Assembly (NCBI RefSeq): GCF_025263265.1
Contig: NZ_CP079869.1
Location: forward strand, 2,356,001 to 2,420,000
DNA length: 64,000 bases
Direction: 5' to 3'
Source: Mycobacterium sp. SMC-4
GTDB lineage: Bacteria; Actinomycetota; Actinomycetes; Mycobacteriales; Mycobacteriaceae
Position 1 is the first letter of the stretch. Every line of letters begins with the position of its first letter. Both the position numbers and the translations under genes were made by a program. The notes beneath the pieces were generated by a model. That model searched no databases, had not been told where the DNA came from, and saw only the letters and a program-made list of their open reading frames with translations. Shown one piece after another: positions 1 through 9,001 of this stretch.

Positions 1-2
1 CG

Positions 3-1740
3 CCGGCTCCGGGTGTGCCGGTTGAGGGTTCGTCGGGTGGTGTGGTGCCGCCTGCGCCGCCGGCTCCGGGTGTGCCGGTTGAGGGTTCGTCGGGTGGTGT
101 GGTGCCGCCTGCGCCGCCGGCTCCGGGTGTGCCGGTTGAGGGTTCGTCGGGTGGTGTGGTGCCGCCTGCGCCGCCGGCTCCGGGTGTGCCGGTTGAGGGT
201 TCGTCGGGTGGTGTGGTGCCGCCTGCGCCGCCGGCTCCGGGTGTGCCGGTTGAGGGTTCGTCGGGTGGTGTGACGCCCCCAGCGCCGCCGGCTCCGGGCG
301 TCCCGGTCGAGTCGTCGATCGAGACATTTTCTCCTCCGGCCCCGCCCGCTCCTGCCGAGCCGTCGGTGACCACGGTGGAGACGTTCTCCCCGCCTGCTCC
401 GCCCGCTCCAGCCGCCCCGGTCGAGTCTTCTACGGAGTTGGCAACCCCTCCGGCTCCGGGTGGGCCGGGTGCTCCGGTGTCGACTGAGGCTGAGTTTGTG
501 ACGCCGCCGGCTCCGGGTGTGCCGGGTACGCCGAGTGCTTCGTCGATCGACATCGCGACGCCGCCGGCCCCGGGTGTGCCCGGTACGCCGAGTGCTTCGT
601 CGATCGACATCGCGACGCCGCCGGCTCCGGGTGGGCCGGGTGCTCCGGTGTCGACGGAGGCTGAGTTTGTGACGCCGCCGGCTCCGGGTGTGCCGGGTAC
701 GCCGAGTGCTTCGTCGATCGACATCGCGACGCCGCCGGCTCCGGGTGGGCCGGGTACGCCGAGTGCTTCGTCGATCGACATCGCGACGCCGCCGGCCCCG
801 GGTGGGCCGGGTACGCCGAGTGCTTCGTCGATCGACATCGCGACGCCGCCGGCTCCGGGTGGGCCGGGTGCTCCGGTGTCGACGGAGGCTGAGTTTGTGA
901 CGCCGCCGGCTCCGCCCGCACCGGGTGCGCCGGTGTTCGGTGAGGGCGGTGTAGCGACACCGCCGGCTCCGGGTGCGCCGGGTGCCCCGGTGGTGACCGA
1001 GGCTGGCGTGGGCACGCCGCCGGCTCCGCCCGCACCGGGTGCGCCGGTGCTTGGGGAGGGCGGTGTAGCGACACCGCCGGCTCCGGGTGCGCCCGATGCC
1101 CCCGCAGCCGTACCCCTGGGCGTCGACGTGCCCGGCGCAGGTGGTGTCCCTGGAGGCCCTATTGAGAGCGCCGCTGGTGGTGTCGTCGGTGAGGCACCCA
1201 CCCCGGCTGCACCGATTTTCGGCGATGCCGGCGTTGCGGGTGCCCCCGCAGGTCTGCCCGGTGAGGGGGCGCCGATGGAGGGTGCTGCCGGTGCCGCCGG
1301 ACCTGGCGGCGGCGCGCCACTCGACGCCGCCGCTGGTGCGGTTGGTTCGGGGGCACCTCCGGCCCCCGCTGCAGTCGGTGCAGACGTCGCTGTCGGCGCA
1401 GTCCCTCCGGCGGGCCCCACTCCGGGTGCCCCGATCTTCGGAGAGGCCGGCGTCGCTGCTCCGCCGCTGCCGCCGGCGCCCGGCGGTGCAGTAGATGTCC
1501 CAGTGGGCATGGTGACGCCGCCTACGCCACCGGCACCGGGGACCCCTGCGGGGGCACCTGTCGCAGACGCCACGCCGCCGGTGCCTCCCGTCCCGCCGTC
1601 CTCGGCGAGTGTCCCGGGTGAAGCGGCCACGCCGCCGGCACCACCCATCCCGTCGTCGCCTGCGAACGTATCGATCGACGGCGGAACCCCGCCGACGCCG
1701 CCGACCCCGCCGGGGTCGGCGGGTGGGGGAACCGGCGTTC
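3..1740 (+). repeat. 57-bp coding tandem repeat array
   Basis: About 30 consecutive units of 57 bp (19 codons) stay in strict register. The first copies (to about base 285) are almost identical at DNA level. A middle block alternates two unit types, one with SASSIDIAT and one with VSTEAEFVT. Units toward the 3' end (about 1440-1740) keep only the PPxPPxP core and the 19-residue spacing. The homogenised 5' edge suggests recent expansion by slippage or unequal crossover. Confidence 0.9.
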
Positions 1741-2177
1741 CAGGCTCGCCGCTCCCGGGAACTCCGGGTAGCTCGGTGACGGTTGCTGACCTGCTGACTC
1801 CTCCTGGAGCCCTGCGGGCAGTGCAGGATACGGCGTCGTCTGTGGTCAGCGTCCTGCCGCCGCCGCCCGCCCCAGCCCCGGGAGCTGTGGGTGCCGCAGC
1901 CGTGGGAGTACCGGCGCCACCGGATCCGCTGACCCCGCTGGTGGCCACCGGCATCTCGAATCTGGTGTCGCCCCCACCGCTGAATATCCCGTCCATTCCG
2001 GGTCTGCCGATCCCGTTGCCCAACGAGATCCCAGTGCCCTCCGACCTGATCTGTATCGGAACGGATTGGTCAGCTACGCAAGGTGATTCGGCCTCTCCGG
2101 TGGCCAACGCGGACATCCCACGCGCGTTGATCACCGGGACCGTGCCTGCAGGGCGAGAGCGCTGGGGCAACGACTAG
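3..2177 (+). CDS. Proline-rich 19-residue-repeat protein, 5' partial
   Basis: The reading frame is open from the window edge, so the N-terminus and any signal peptide are missing; about 724 residues are visible. Nearly all of it is a tandem array of 19-residue units starting PPAPPAP or PPAPG and ending in Thr, Val or Ser, for example PPAPPAPGVPVEGSSGGVV. A non-repetitive C-terminal tail of about 140 residues follows, containing VADLLTPPGALRAVQDTASS and one isolated Cys near the end. Composition (Pro, Ala, Gly, Val, Thr; few charges) suggests an extended, possibly secreted or wall-associated filament, but no catalytic motif or anchor is visible. I do not recognise the family. A strong hairpin lies just after the stop codon. 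Confidence 0.75.
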   Translation, partial: PAPGVPVEGSSGGVVPPAPPAPGVPVEGSSGGVVPPAPPAPGVPVEGSSGGVVPPAPPAPGVPVEGSSGGVVPPAPPAPGVPVEGSSGGVTPPAPPAPGVPVESSIETFSPPAPPAPAEPSVTTVETFSPPAPPAPAAPVESSTELATPPAPGGPGAPVSTEAEFVTPPAPGVPGTPSASSIDIATPPAPGVPGTPSASSIDIATPPAPGGPGAPVSTEAEFVTPPAPGVPGTPSASSIDIATPPAPGGPGTPSASSIDIATPPAPGGPGTPSASSIDIATPPAPGGPGAPVSTEAEFVTPPAPPAPGAPVFGEGGVATPPAPGAPGAPVVTEAGVGTPPAPPAPGAPVLGEGGVATPPAPGAPDAPAAVPLGVDVPGAGGVPGGPIESAAGGVVGEAPTPAAPIFGDAGVAGAPAGLPGEGAPMEGAAGAAGPGGGAPLDAAAGAVGSGAPPAPAAVGADVAVGAVPPAGPTPGAPIFGEAGVAAPPLPPAPGGAVDVPVGMVTPPTPPAPGTPAGAPVADATPPVPPVPPSSASVPGEAATPPAPPIPSSPANVSIDGGTPPTPPTPPGSAGGGTGVPGSPLPGTPGSSVTVADLLTPPGALRAVQDTASSVVSVLPPPPAPAPGAVGAAAVGVPAPPDPLTPLVATGISNLVSPPPLNIPSIPGLPIPLPNEIPVPSDLICIGTDWSATQGDSASPVANADIPRALITGTVPAGRERWGND

Positions 2178-2194
2178 AGGGCCGACAGCAGCAG

Positions 2195-2225
2195 GGCGGG
2201 TGGCGAATCCACCACCCGCCTTTGC
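2195..2225 (+). terminator. Hairpin terminator candidate between convergent genes
   Basis: A perfect 9-bp stem, GGCGGGTGG paired with CCACCCGCC, with an 8-nt loop, is followed by TTTGCTG. It lies 18 bp after the stop of the proline-rich gene and 13 bp before the end of the convergent GAF-ANTAR gene, so it could serve both. The U-tract is short, as is common in mycobacteria. Confidence 0.6.
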
Positions 2226-2233
2226 TGTGCGGT

Positions 2234-2977
2234 TCAGAGCGCTTCGCGTTGCCCGTTCGACGACTGGGCGTCTGCCACCAAGTCGGTGGCCACTTGGATC
2301 AACGGCACATTGGAGTCCTGTGACAATTTGCGCAGCAGGTCGAAGGCTTGAACGGCGGAGACGCCATAGCGCTCCATCACCATTCCCTTGGCTTGGCCGA
2401 TGATGTCACGGCTGGCCAACGCGCGACGGAACTGCTCGTCTCGTCGCGCTGAATTCCAAGCCACCGACGAATGCGCGGCGAAGATCAACCCCAGCGTGCG
2501 TGCTTCCGGTCCGAACGCGTGTGGCTGTTCGGCGTAGACGTTCAGGGCCCCCAACGTCTCGCCGGCGATGAACAACTGGAAGGCCATGATCGACCGGATC
2601 GGCGTCTCGGCCAGCGCGTCACGTCGGTAATTCGGGAATCGTTCGTCGCCCTCCAAGTCGGCGACATGGACCGTCTTCTCCTCCCAGGCTGCCGTCAGGC
2701 ACGGCCCTTCGAGGTATCGCTGCTGGATCTTGTCGAGCAGGAGCGGCCAGTGTGCGGTCGCTGCAGGAGTCTCGATGCGCTTCGAGCTCTTCGACAACGT
2801 GATCCCGGCGTACTGTGCGCCGGGAATCTCGATCGCGGCGTGCTCGGCCATTTCGGCGATGACGCTGTCGGCGTCGTCGTCTTTCCTGGCGTGCAGACCC
2901 TGCACCAACTCGGCCACACGCAAGTGTGCAACCTCCACCGGGGTTGGTTCGTCCACCCTCACCGTCCCTACTCGCAC
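2234..2977 (-). CDS. GAF and ANTAR domain signal-transduction antiterminator
   Basis: The product has 247 residues. Residues about 20-170 form a GAF-type sensor domain (segments HWPLLLDKIQQRYLEGPC and ADLEGDERFPNYRRDA). The C-terminal 60 residues form an ANTAR RNA-binding domain with the characteristic IIGQAKGMVMERYGVSAVQAFDLLRKLSQ. Proteins of this design bind paired hairpins in nascent RNA and prevent termination, with the GAF domain modulating activity. No histidine kinase or obvious target operon is adjacent, so the signal and the target RNA are unknown. It converges on the proline-rich gene. Confidence 0.9.
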   Translation of the reverse strand: MRVGTVRVDEPTPVEVAHLRVAELVQGLHARKDDDADSVIAEMAEHAAIEIPGAQYAGITLSKSSKRIETPAATAHWPLLLDKIQQRYLEGPCLTAAWEEKTVHVADLEGDERFPNYRRDALAETPIRSIMAFQLFIAGETLGALNVYAEQPHAFGPEARTLGLIFAAHSSVAWNSARRDEQFRRALASRDIIGQAKGMVMERYGVSAVQAFDLLRKLSQDSNVPLIQVATDLVADAQSSNGQREAL

Positions 2978-3042
2978 GTCAAACAGTTCTCTAGGTTACC
3001 GCCGGTATCGGTACTGAACTGCGTGTAGGCCAGTGTCCGGCA

Positions 3043-3540
3043 TCAAAGGGCGCGAAGATAGCGGGCCATGACGATCCGCTGCATCAGCGACGTGGCCGGC
3101 GCGCCGAGCCTGCTCCACCAGGTGGCGTGCCGAGAGAAAGCGCTCACCTCGGCGTACACGGCGCCGGTCCCGGCATCGAAGCGCACCGCGAACATCTCTT
3201 CGCCGGATTCGGGATGGCCCGACAGGGTGCCGTATGCGAACCCCCGTCGGTCGACTTCGTCGATGACGTTGACCACCCGGCAGGGTGCCACCACCGGACC
3301 GAGGTGCACCAGCACCTCGGCGCCGACCTCGGCCACCGCTGAGGTCGCCTCCACCCGCAATCCCGCCCCGCGCAGCATCCCCCAGCGCATGCCGGCCGCC
3401 GCGGCTTGCTCGAAGCGCTCACGGCCATGACCGATGATCGACGATCCGCGCAGATGCCGGTAACCGGTCGGCATAGGCCCGGCGGTTGCACCGACCTGCG
3501 AGTAGGTCAGTGGTCGTCCTGCGAGCTCACTGAGCTTCAT
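3043..3540 (-). CDS. DUF1990 family protein
   Basis: The product has 165 residues starting MKLSELAGRPLTYSQVG. The segments RHLRGSSIIGHGRERFEQAA near the N-terminus and FAYGTLSGHPESGEEMF in the middle are typical of the DUF1990 family, small proteins of unknown function in actinobacteria and plants. The ATG at 3540 is preferred over an upstream in-frame start because homology begins there. The upstream sequence CAAGCT plus 6 nt before ATG resembles a weak leaderless promoter. It is divergent from the thioesterase gene. Confidence 0.75.
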   Translation of the reverse strand: MKLSELAGRPLTYSQVGATAGPMPTGYRHLRGSSIIGHGRERFEQAAAAGMRWGMLRGAGLRVEATSAVAEVGAEVLVHLGPVVAPCRVVNVIDEVDRRGFAYGTLSGHPESGEEMFAVRFDAGTGAVYAEVSAFSRHATWWSRLGAPATSLMQRIVMARYLRAL

Positions 3541-3637
3541 CCCGCCAGCTTGACACGATCGCGCCCGGGCGACACCACCCGTCCCGACTCCGACGCGCTG
3601 AGGCAAAGCCGGGGCTGCCCGACCCACCGACACCCCA

Positions 3638-3643
3638 TACGGT
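3638..3643 (+). promoter_or_regulatory. -10 hexamer of a likely leaderless promoter
   Basis: TACGGT (TANNNT) ends exactly 6 nt before the GTG start at 3650, and no Shine-Dalgarno sequence is present. This spacing would put the transcription start at the start codon. Confidence 0.5.
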
Positions 3644-3649
3644 GGGCTG

Positions 3650-4276
3650 GTGACCGTCAACGAATCCGATGCGCACCTGGGTGGAGGCTTCAATCCACCG
3701 CTGCCGACCACCCAGGGCGGACCCGACTACGGCCGTTTCATTGAGGCCGTGCGTGCACTGCAGGATCACGCCCGAGCCGCGGATGCGCCCGACGCGGTCA
3801 TCACCCGAGCCGCCGACCTGATCGAAGAGGCCGCGCAGATGTTGGCTCCCTATGATGCCGACGAATGGTCGTCGCCGTCTGGCCGGCGCACCGACCTGCC
3901 CAACCGCGGCAATGTCCTCGCCGTTCCGCACATGACGCACGTCACCGACGACAACCGGATGGTCGGCACCGCGCGGTTCCGGCGGTTCCACCTCGGCCGT
4001 AACGGGGCTGCGCACGGTGGCGCGGTGGCCCACCTGTTCGATTCGCTGCTGGGGGCGGCGTCCTACAAGCTCAGCCACAACCAGGCGCAGCGCACCGCGT
4101 TCCTTCACGTCGACTACCGCAAGATCGCGCGGATCGAGCAGGATTTCCAGATCGAGGCCGGAATCGACGACACGGTGGGTCGCAAGATCTTCGTGTCCGG
4201 TCAACTGCTCGATGGTAAGGACGTCCTGGCCGAGGCGCACGCGCTGTTCGTGACGCTCAAGCCAGGACAACCGTGA
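3650..4276 (+). CDS. PaaI-type hotdog thioesterase family protein
   Basis: The product has 208 residues with a GTG start. The C-terminal 120 residues form a single hotdog fold: the segment GRNGAAHGGAVAHLFDSLLGA matches the conserved HGG region of PaaI/4HBT thioesterases, followed by the beta strand TAFLHVDYRKIARIEQDFQIEA. The N-terminal 80 residues are helical and variable. It probably hydrolyses an acyl-CoA; the substrate cannot be read from sequence. Its stop overlaps the next start by 4 bp (GTGA), so the two genes are translationally coupled. Confidence 0.8.
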   Translation: MTVNESDAHLGGGFNPPLPTTQGGPDYGRFIEAVRALQDHARAADAPDAVITRAADLIEEAAQMLAPYDADEWSSPSGRRTDLPNRGNVLAVPHMTHVTDDNRMVGTARFRRFHLGRNGAAHGGAVAHLFDSLLGAASYKLSHNQAQRTAFLHVDYRKIARIEQDFQIEAGIDDTVGRKIFVSGQLLDGKDVLAEAHALFVTLKPGQP

Positions 4277-4701
4277 GCAGCCCCGACGGACCGGGTGTGG
4301 CGCGCCGGTGGGCGCGCTGGCGCGACCGGCTACGCAAGCGGCGCGCAGTCGATTTGGGGTACCGCATCACCATCGGCGTGGTTGGGACGGTGGTCGTGGT
4401 GATCGGCATCGTGGCCATCCCGTTTCCGGGTCCCGGCTGGCCCATCGTCTTCGTCGGGTTGGGCATCTTGGCCACCGAATTCGACTGGGCACGACGTCTG
4501 CTGGCCTACGCCCGGGTCCGCTATGACGCGGTCATGGCCTGGTTCAAGAGCCAGGGCGTGTGGGTTCAGATCGCCGGGGCGCTGTTCACCGCCGTGGTGG
4601 TCGTGGTGACAGTCTGGTTCCTCGGTGCTGTTGCGTTCCTGGCGCGGCTGGTCAACATCGAACACCCCTGGCTCAACAGTCCCATTGGTCTGGGGAGCTA
4701 G
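4273..4701 (+). CDS. TIGR02611-type small membrane protein
   Basis: The product has 142 residues. A basic N-terminus (residues 1-35, many Arg) is followed by two hydrophobic segments around [24 protein letters not shown], the PGPGWP signature of the actinobacterial TIGR02611/PGPGW membrane proteins, and by a third, Val-rich helix near residues 95-120. Function is unknown. The GTG start overlaps the thioesterase stop. Confidence 0.8.
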   Translation: MSSPDGPGVARRWARWRDRLRKRRAVDLGYRITIGVVGTVVVVIGIVAIPFPGPGWPIVFVGLGILATEFDWARRLLAYARVRYDAVMAWFKSQGVWVQIAGALFTAVVVVVTVWFLGAVAFLARLVNIEHPWLNSPIGLGS

Positions 4702-4784
4702 AAGCACGTCCCGATAGCATGGTCGCGGTCAGCGACAAGGTCCTGGCCAACCATGCCACCTTTCGACAGTTTGGAGATCCCGCC

Positions 4785-6845
4785 ATGAGCGCGCCCGTCC
4801 GCCCCGCCCCCGCAGCCCCTATCCGGGTCGCTGCCGGGACTACCGCGGCGCAGGCGGTGCGCGACGCCGGGCTCGTCTCCCGCGGTGCCCCCGACGCCGT
4901 GGTGGTGGTCCGTGACCCCGACGGTCAGCTGCGCGACCTGTCCTGGGTGCCGGAGGCCGACGTGGAGGTGACGCCGGTCGCGGCGAATACCGACGACGGT
5001 CGCAGCGTCATCCGGCACTCCGCAGCACACGTGCTGGCTCAAGCGGTGCAGGAGTTGTTCCCTGAGGCCAAGCTCGGTATCGGACCGCCGATCACCGACG
5101 GTTTCTACTACGACTTCGACGTTGCGGAGCCGTTCACTCCCGATGATCTGGAGGCGCTGGAGAAGCGGATGCGCAAGATCGTCAAAGACGGTCAGCTGTT
5201 CCAGCGCCGGGTCTACCCGTCCAAGGACGCTGCGCGACAGGAACTGGCCGACGAGCCCTACAAACTTGAGTTGGTGGACGACAAGTCCGGTGACCCCGAG
5301 GTGATGGAGGTAGGCGGGGATGAGCTCACCGCTTACGACAATCTCAATCCGCGTACTCGCGAACGGGTTTGGGGTGATCTTTGCCGAGGCCCACACATCC
5401 CCACCACGCGACACATCCCGGCGTTCAAACTGACTCGCAGTTCGGCTGCTTACTGGCGCGGCGATCAGAACAACGCGAGTCTCCAACGCATCTACGGGAC
5501 CGCATGGGAGTCCCAGGAGGCCCTGGACCGACATCTCGAGCTCCTCGAGGAGGCGCAGCGCCGCGATCACCGGAAACTGGGCGTCGAACTCGATCTGTTC
5601 AGCTTCCCCGATGAACTCGGTTCCGGCCTTCCGGTGTTTCACCCGAAGGGCGGTGTCGTACGCCGAGAGTTGGAGGATTACTCACGAAGTAAGCACCTCG
5701 AGGCCGGCTACGAGTTCGTCAACACCCCCCATATCACCAAAGAGCAGCTCTACATCACCTCGGGGCACCTGGAGTGGTACGCCGACGGGATGTTCCCGCC
5801 TATGCACATCGACGCCGAGCTCAACGCCGATGGTTCGGTTCGCAAGCCCGGGCAGGATTACTACCTCAAGCCGATGAACTGCCCTATGCACCACTTGATC
5901 TACCGGTCGCGCGGTCGTTCCTATCGCGAACTTCCGCTGCGACTCTTCGAGTTCGGATCGGTGTATCGCTATGAGAAGTCCGGCGTCATCCACGGCCTGA
6001 CCCGAGTGCGCGGAATGACCCAAGACGACGCGCATATCTACACCACGCGCGAGCAGATGCGCGAAGAGTTGGCCTCGTTGCTGCAGTTCGTGCTGGACCT
6101 GCTGGCCGACTACGGCCTGGACGACTATTACCTCGAACTGTCGACCAAGGACCCCGAAAAGTATGTCGGCTCCGACGAGATCTGGGCAGAGGCCACCGCG
6201 ACGCTACGCGAGGTTGCCGAGGCGTCGGGACTGGAACTGGTTCCCGACCCCGGCGGTGCGGCGTTCTACGGGCCCAAGATCTCCGTCCAGGTCAAAGACG
6301 CGCTGGGGCGCAGCTGGCAGATGTCGACGATCCAGCTCGACTTCAACATGCCCGATCGTTTCGAGCTCGAGTACACCGCCGCAGATGGAACCCGGCAGCG
6401 GCCGGTGCTGATCCACCGCGCGCTATTCGGGTCGATCGAACGGTTCTTCGGAGTGCTCACCGAGCACTATGCCGGTGCGTTTCCGGCATGGCTGGCTCCG
6501 GTACAGGTGGTTGGTATCCCGGTTGCCGACGGCCACATCGACTATCTCAACGGGCTGGCTGCGCAGTTGCGAGCGGCCGGACTTCGCGTCGACGTCGACG
6601 TCAGCGATGACCGAATGGCCAAGAAGATCGTCAACCACACCAACCAGAAGGTGCCGTTCATGCTGCTGGCGGGGGACCGCGACGTCGAGGCAGACGCGGT
6701 GTCGTTCCGGTTCGGCGATCGTACACAGATCAACGGTGTTCGGCGCGAATCCGCCGTCAACGCCATTCTCGACTGGGTTCGCAGACGCGAAAATGCCTTC
6801 CCCACAGCCGATCTGATGAAGATCGACGATTCGGACAGGGGGTGA
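4785..6845 (+). CDS. thrS: Threonyl-tRNA synthetase
   Basis: The product has 686 residues, close to the known mycobacterial length of about 690. It charges tRNA-Thr in the cytoplasm. An N-terminal TGS-like region (1-70) is followed by the editing domain with HSAAH at 78-82 and FYYDF, then the class II catalytic core with motif 2 [16 protein letters not shown], the zinc-site region MNCPMHH, motif 3 near [12 protein letters not shown], and a C-terminal anticodon-binding domain. The ATG at 4785 is chosen because GGAG stands 8 nt before it and homology starts there; the frame also extends upstream to an ATG at 4719. A TAGCAT hexamer at 4715-4720 is a plausible -10. It is followed 1 bp later by the HIT gene. 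Confidence 0.97.
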   Translation: MSAPVRPAPAAPIRVAAGTTAAQAVRDAGLVSRGAPDAVVVVRDPDGQLRDLSWVPEADVEVTPVAANTDDGRSVIRHSAAHVLAQAVQELFPEAKLGIGPPITDGFYYDFDVAEPFTPDDLEALEKRMRKIVKDGQLFQRRVYPSKDAARQELADEPYKLELVDDKSGDPEVMEVGGDELTAYDNLNPRTRERVWGDLCRGPHIPTTRHIPAFKLTRSSAAYWRGDQNNASLQRIYGTAWESQEALDRHLELLEEAQRRDHRKLGVELDLFSFPDELGSGLPVFHPKGGVVRRELEDYSRSKHLEAGYEFVNTPHITKEQLYITSGHLEWYADGMFPPMHIDAELNADGSVRKPGQDYYLKPMNCPMHHLIYRSRGRSYRELPLRLFEFGSVYRYEKSGVIHGLTRVRGMTQDDAHIYTTREQMREELASLLQFVLDLLADYGLDDYYLELSTKDPEKYVGSDEIWAEATATLREVAEASGLELVPDPGGAAFYGPKISVQVKDALGRSWQMSTIQLDFNMPDRFELEYTAADGTRQRPVLIHRALFGSIERFFGVLTEHYAGAFPAWLAPVQVVGIPVADGHIDYLNGLAAQLRAAGLRVDVDVSDDRMAKKIVNHTNQKVPFMLLAGDRDVEADAVSFRFGDRTQINGVRRESAVNAILDWVRRRENAFPTADLMKIDDSDRG

Positions 6846-6846
6846 C

Positions 6847-7395
6847 GTGGACCCGGATGACACGATCGTAGACCGCGGCGCCGGCGAGCCTGACCGCCTG
6901 CAGCGACTGTGGACACCGCACCGGATGAGCTATATCGCCGATGCGGTCAAGGCCGGCTCAGCGGCGTCATCCGCGCCATTCACCGATATCCCGAACATGT
7001 CCGACGAAGACGGATTGGTGGTTGCCCGCGGCAATCTGGTGTATGCGGTGCTCAACCTTTACCCGTACAACCCGGGTCATCTCATGGTGGTGCCCTACCG
7101 GCGCGTCGCCGAACTGGAGGATCTCTCCGAGCCCGAAAGTGCCGAGTTGATGGCTTTCACGCAGAAGGCGATTCGGGTCATGAAAGCAGTGTCTCGCCCG
7201 CACGGCTTCAACGTCGGACTGAACCTGGGAACCTCGGCCGGGGGATCTCTGTCGGAGCATCTGCACATGCACGTGGTGCCTCGCTGGGGTGGTGACGCGA
7301 ACTTCATCACGGTCATCGGCGACTCCAAGGTCATTCCGCAATTACTCCGCGACACCCGCGCACTACTGGCCGCCGAGTGGGAAAATCAGCCGTGA
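6847..7395 (+). CDS. HIT-family nucleotide hydrolase/phosphorylase
   Basis: The product has 182 residues with a GTG start 1 bp after thrS. The histidine triad EHLHMHVVPRW is at residues 137-147, and the upstream NLYPYNPGHLMVVPYRR is typical of HIT proteins. The M. tuberculosis counterpart in this position (Rv2613c) is described as a diadenosine tetraphosphate phosphorylase, so a role in Ap4A turnover next to an aminoacyl-tRNA synthetase, a source of Ap4A, is plausible. It overlaps the pgsA start by GTGA. Confidence 0.92.
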   Translation: MDPDDTIVDRGAGEPDRLQRLWTPHRMSYIADAVKAGSAASSAPFTDIPNMSDEDGLVVARGNLVYAVLNLYPYNPGHLMVVPYRRVAELEDLSEPESAELMAFTQKAIRVMKAVSRPHGFNVGLNLGTSAGGSLSEHLHMHVVPRWGGDANFITVIGDSKVIPQLLRDTRALLAAEWENQP

Positions 7396-8063
7396 GCGGC
7401 TTCTATCTGATGACGCGTGCGGCCTACACCAAGCTGTCGCGTCCGGTGGCCCGGGGTGCGCTGCGAGTGGGGTTGACTCCGGACAGCGTCACGATTCTGG
7501 GCACCGCGGGATCGGTACTGGCCGCACTGACGCTCTTCCCGATGGGACAGCTGTGGTGGGGCGCGGTCGCGGTGTCGTTCTTCGTGCTCGCCGACATGCT
7601 CGACGGAGCAATGGCGCGGGAACGGGGCGGCGGGACCAGTTTCGGTGCGGTGCTCGACGCGACCTGCGACCGGATCAGCGACGGTGCGGTGTTCTGTGGG
7701 CTGCTGTGGTGGGCGGCCTTCGGCCTGCACAGCGCCGAGTTGGTGGTGGCCACCATGATCTGCCTGGTCTCCTCCCAGGTCATCTCCTATATCAAGGCCC
7801 GCGCGGAAGCCAGTGGGCTGTCTGGGGACGGAGGTTTGATCGAACGACCTGAGCGGTTGGTCATCGTGCTCGTCGGTGCCGGGCTATCGGGCTTTCCGCT
7901 CGCACCGCTGCCGTGGTTGCTGCACGTCGCGATGTGGGTGTTGGCAGTGGCCAGTGTGGTCACGGTGGGTCAACGTCTACACAGCGTGCGGACATCGACC
8001 GGTGCAATGGAGCCTCTGGCCGCCGCTGACAGAGGTGACGAGACCGAGACGCCCGAGCAATGA
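7392..8063 (+). CDS. pgsA: Phosphatidylinositol phosphate synthase (CDP-alcohol phosphatidyltransferase)
   Basis: The product is a 223-residue integral membrane enzyme that condenses CDP-diacylglycerol with inositol 1-phosphate, the first committed step to phosphatidylinositol and PIMs in mycobacteria. The full signature D(x2)DG(x2)AR(x8)G(x3)D(x3)D is present with Asp68, Asp71, Asp89 and Asp93. About six hydrophobic helices follow from residue 35 onward. The GTG at 7392, overlapping the previous stop, aligns best with known N-termini; a second in-frame GTG lies at 7377. It is followed by the acyltransferase with an ATGA overlap. Confidence 0.93.
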   Translation: MSGFYLMTRAAYTKLSRPVARGALRVGLTPDSVTILGTAGSVLAALTLFPMGQLWWGAVAVSFFVLADMLDGAMARERGGGTSFGAVLDATCDRISDGAVFCGLLWWAAFGLHSAELVVATMICLVSSQVISYIKARAEASGLSGDGGLIERPERLVIVLVGAGLSGFPLAPLPWLLHVAMWVLAVASVVTVGQRLHSVRTSTGAMEPLAAADRGDETETPEQ

Positions 8064-9001
8064 CCGATCGAGCCGACCGCGGCGGGCTGCTGGCGATTCC
8101 ATCGGGGGTGGGCGGGCAACTCACTGACTGGGGCTACGCTGCGGGCTGGCGGCTGGTCCGCGCGGTCCCGGAGCTGCTGGCGCGCAACGCGTTCGGGGCT
8201 GGGGCGCGCTATGCAGCACGAGGCGGTGGACCGCAGCAACTGAGGAAGAACCTGGCCCGGGTCGTCGGAGTCGCCGCCGACGAGGTTCCCGACGAGCTGA
8301 TGCGCGCGTCGCTGGCGTCCTATGCCCGCTATTGGCGCGAGGCGTTCCGGCTGCCCTCCATGGACCATGTCAAGCTGGGTCAGAGCCTCAGCGTCGAGGG
8401 TGTGGACAGGCTGTGGTCGGCCTTGGAGCAGGGCCGTGGAGCGGTCATGGCGCTGCCACACAGTGGGAACTGGGACATGGCCGGGGTCTGGCTGGTGCAG
8501 AACCACGGACCATTCGCCACGGTCGCCGAGCGTCTCAAACCCGAGTCTCTGTACAACCGATTCCTGGCCTACCGCCAGAGCCTGGGCTTCGAGGTGGTAC
8601 CGCTCTCTGGTGGGCCCCGGCCGCCGTTCGACGTGTTGCGCGACCGACTCCTGAACAACGGCGTGGTGTGCCTGATGGCGGATCGGGACCTGACGCGCAC
8701 CGGGGTACAGGTCGACTTCTTCGGTGAGCCCACCCGGCTGCCGGCTGGTCCGGCGAAGCTGGCGTTGGCTACCGGGGCCGCGCTGTTTCCGGTGCACTGC
8801 TGGTTCGAGTCCGACGGCTGGGGCATGGCCGTCTATCCCGAGCTCGCGACCAGCAGCGGTGACGTCACGACCATCACCCAGGCTCTGGCCGACCGATTCG
8901 CGCTCAACATCGCCGAACACCCCGCTGACTGGCACATGATGCAGCCGCAGTGGCTGGCGGACTTGTCCGCCGAGCGGCGCGCCCGGCTGGAGGCTTCCTG
9001 A
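8060..9001 (+). CDS. patA: Phosphatidylinositol mannoside acyltransferase
   Basis: The product has 313 residues of the HtrB/LpxL lysophospholipid acyltransferase type. The catalytic H(x4)D motif is visible as His134-Asp139 in LPHSGNWDM, followed by CLMADRDL and VDFFGEPTRLPAGPAKLA. In mycobacteria the protein at this locus (Rv2611c) transfers palmitoyl to the mannose added by PimA. It lies between pgsA and pimA with overlaps at both ends, consistent with one polycistronic mRNA and a membrane-associated complex. Confidence 0.93.
   Translation: MTDRADRGGLLAIPSGVGGQLTDWGYAAGWRLVRAVPELLARNAFGAGARYAARGGGPQQLRKNLARVVGVAADEVPDELMRASLASYARYWREAFRLPSMDHVKLGQSLSVEGVDRLWSALEQGRGAVMALPHSGNWDMAGVWLVQNHGPFATVAERLKPESLYNRFLAYRQSLGFEVVPLSGGPRPPFDVLRDRLLNNGVVCLMADRDLTRTGVQVDFFGEPTRLPAGPAKLALATGAALFPVHCWFESDGWGMAVYPELATSSGDVTTITQALADRFALNIAEHPADWHMMQPQWLADLSAERRARLEAS

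Noticed and set aside
3..285. CRISPR-like array of direct repeats.
   Set aside because: The repeats are tandem without unique spacers and code for protein in register; no cas genes are near.
13..1074. Additional open frames over the repeat array, on both strands (for example 13-273, 430-1074 minus, 688-900).
   Set aside because: The 57-bp unit is a multiple of three and has few stop codons in any frame, so all frames stay open. Their products are Arg- and Cys-rich with no homology, and only the frame ending at 2177 continues into non-repeat coding sequence.
4560..4784. N-terminal extension of thrS to an upstream start.
   Set aside because: It runs through the end of the preceding membrane protein gene, while the ATG at 4785 has a ribosome binding site and starts the conserved protein.
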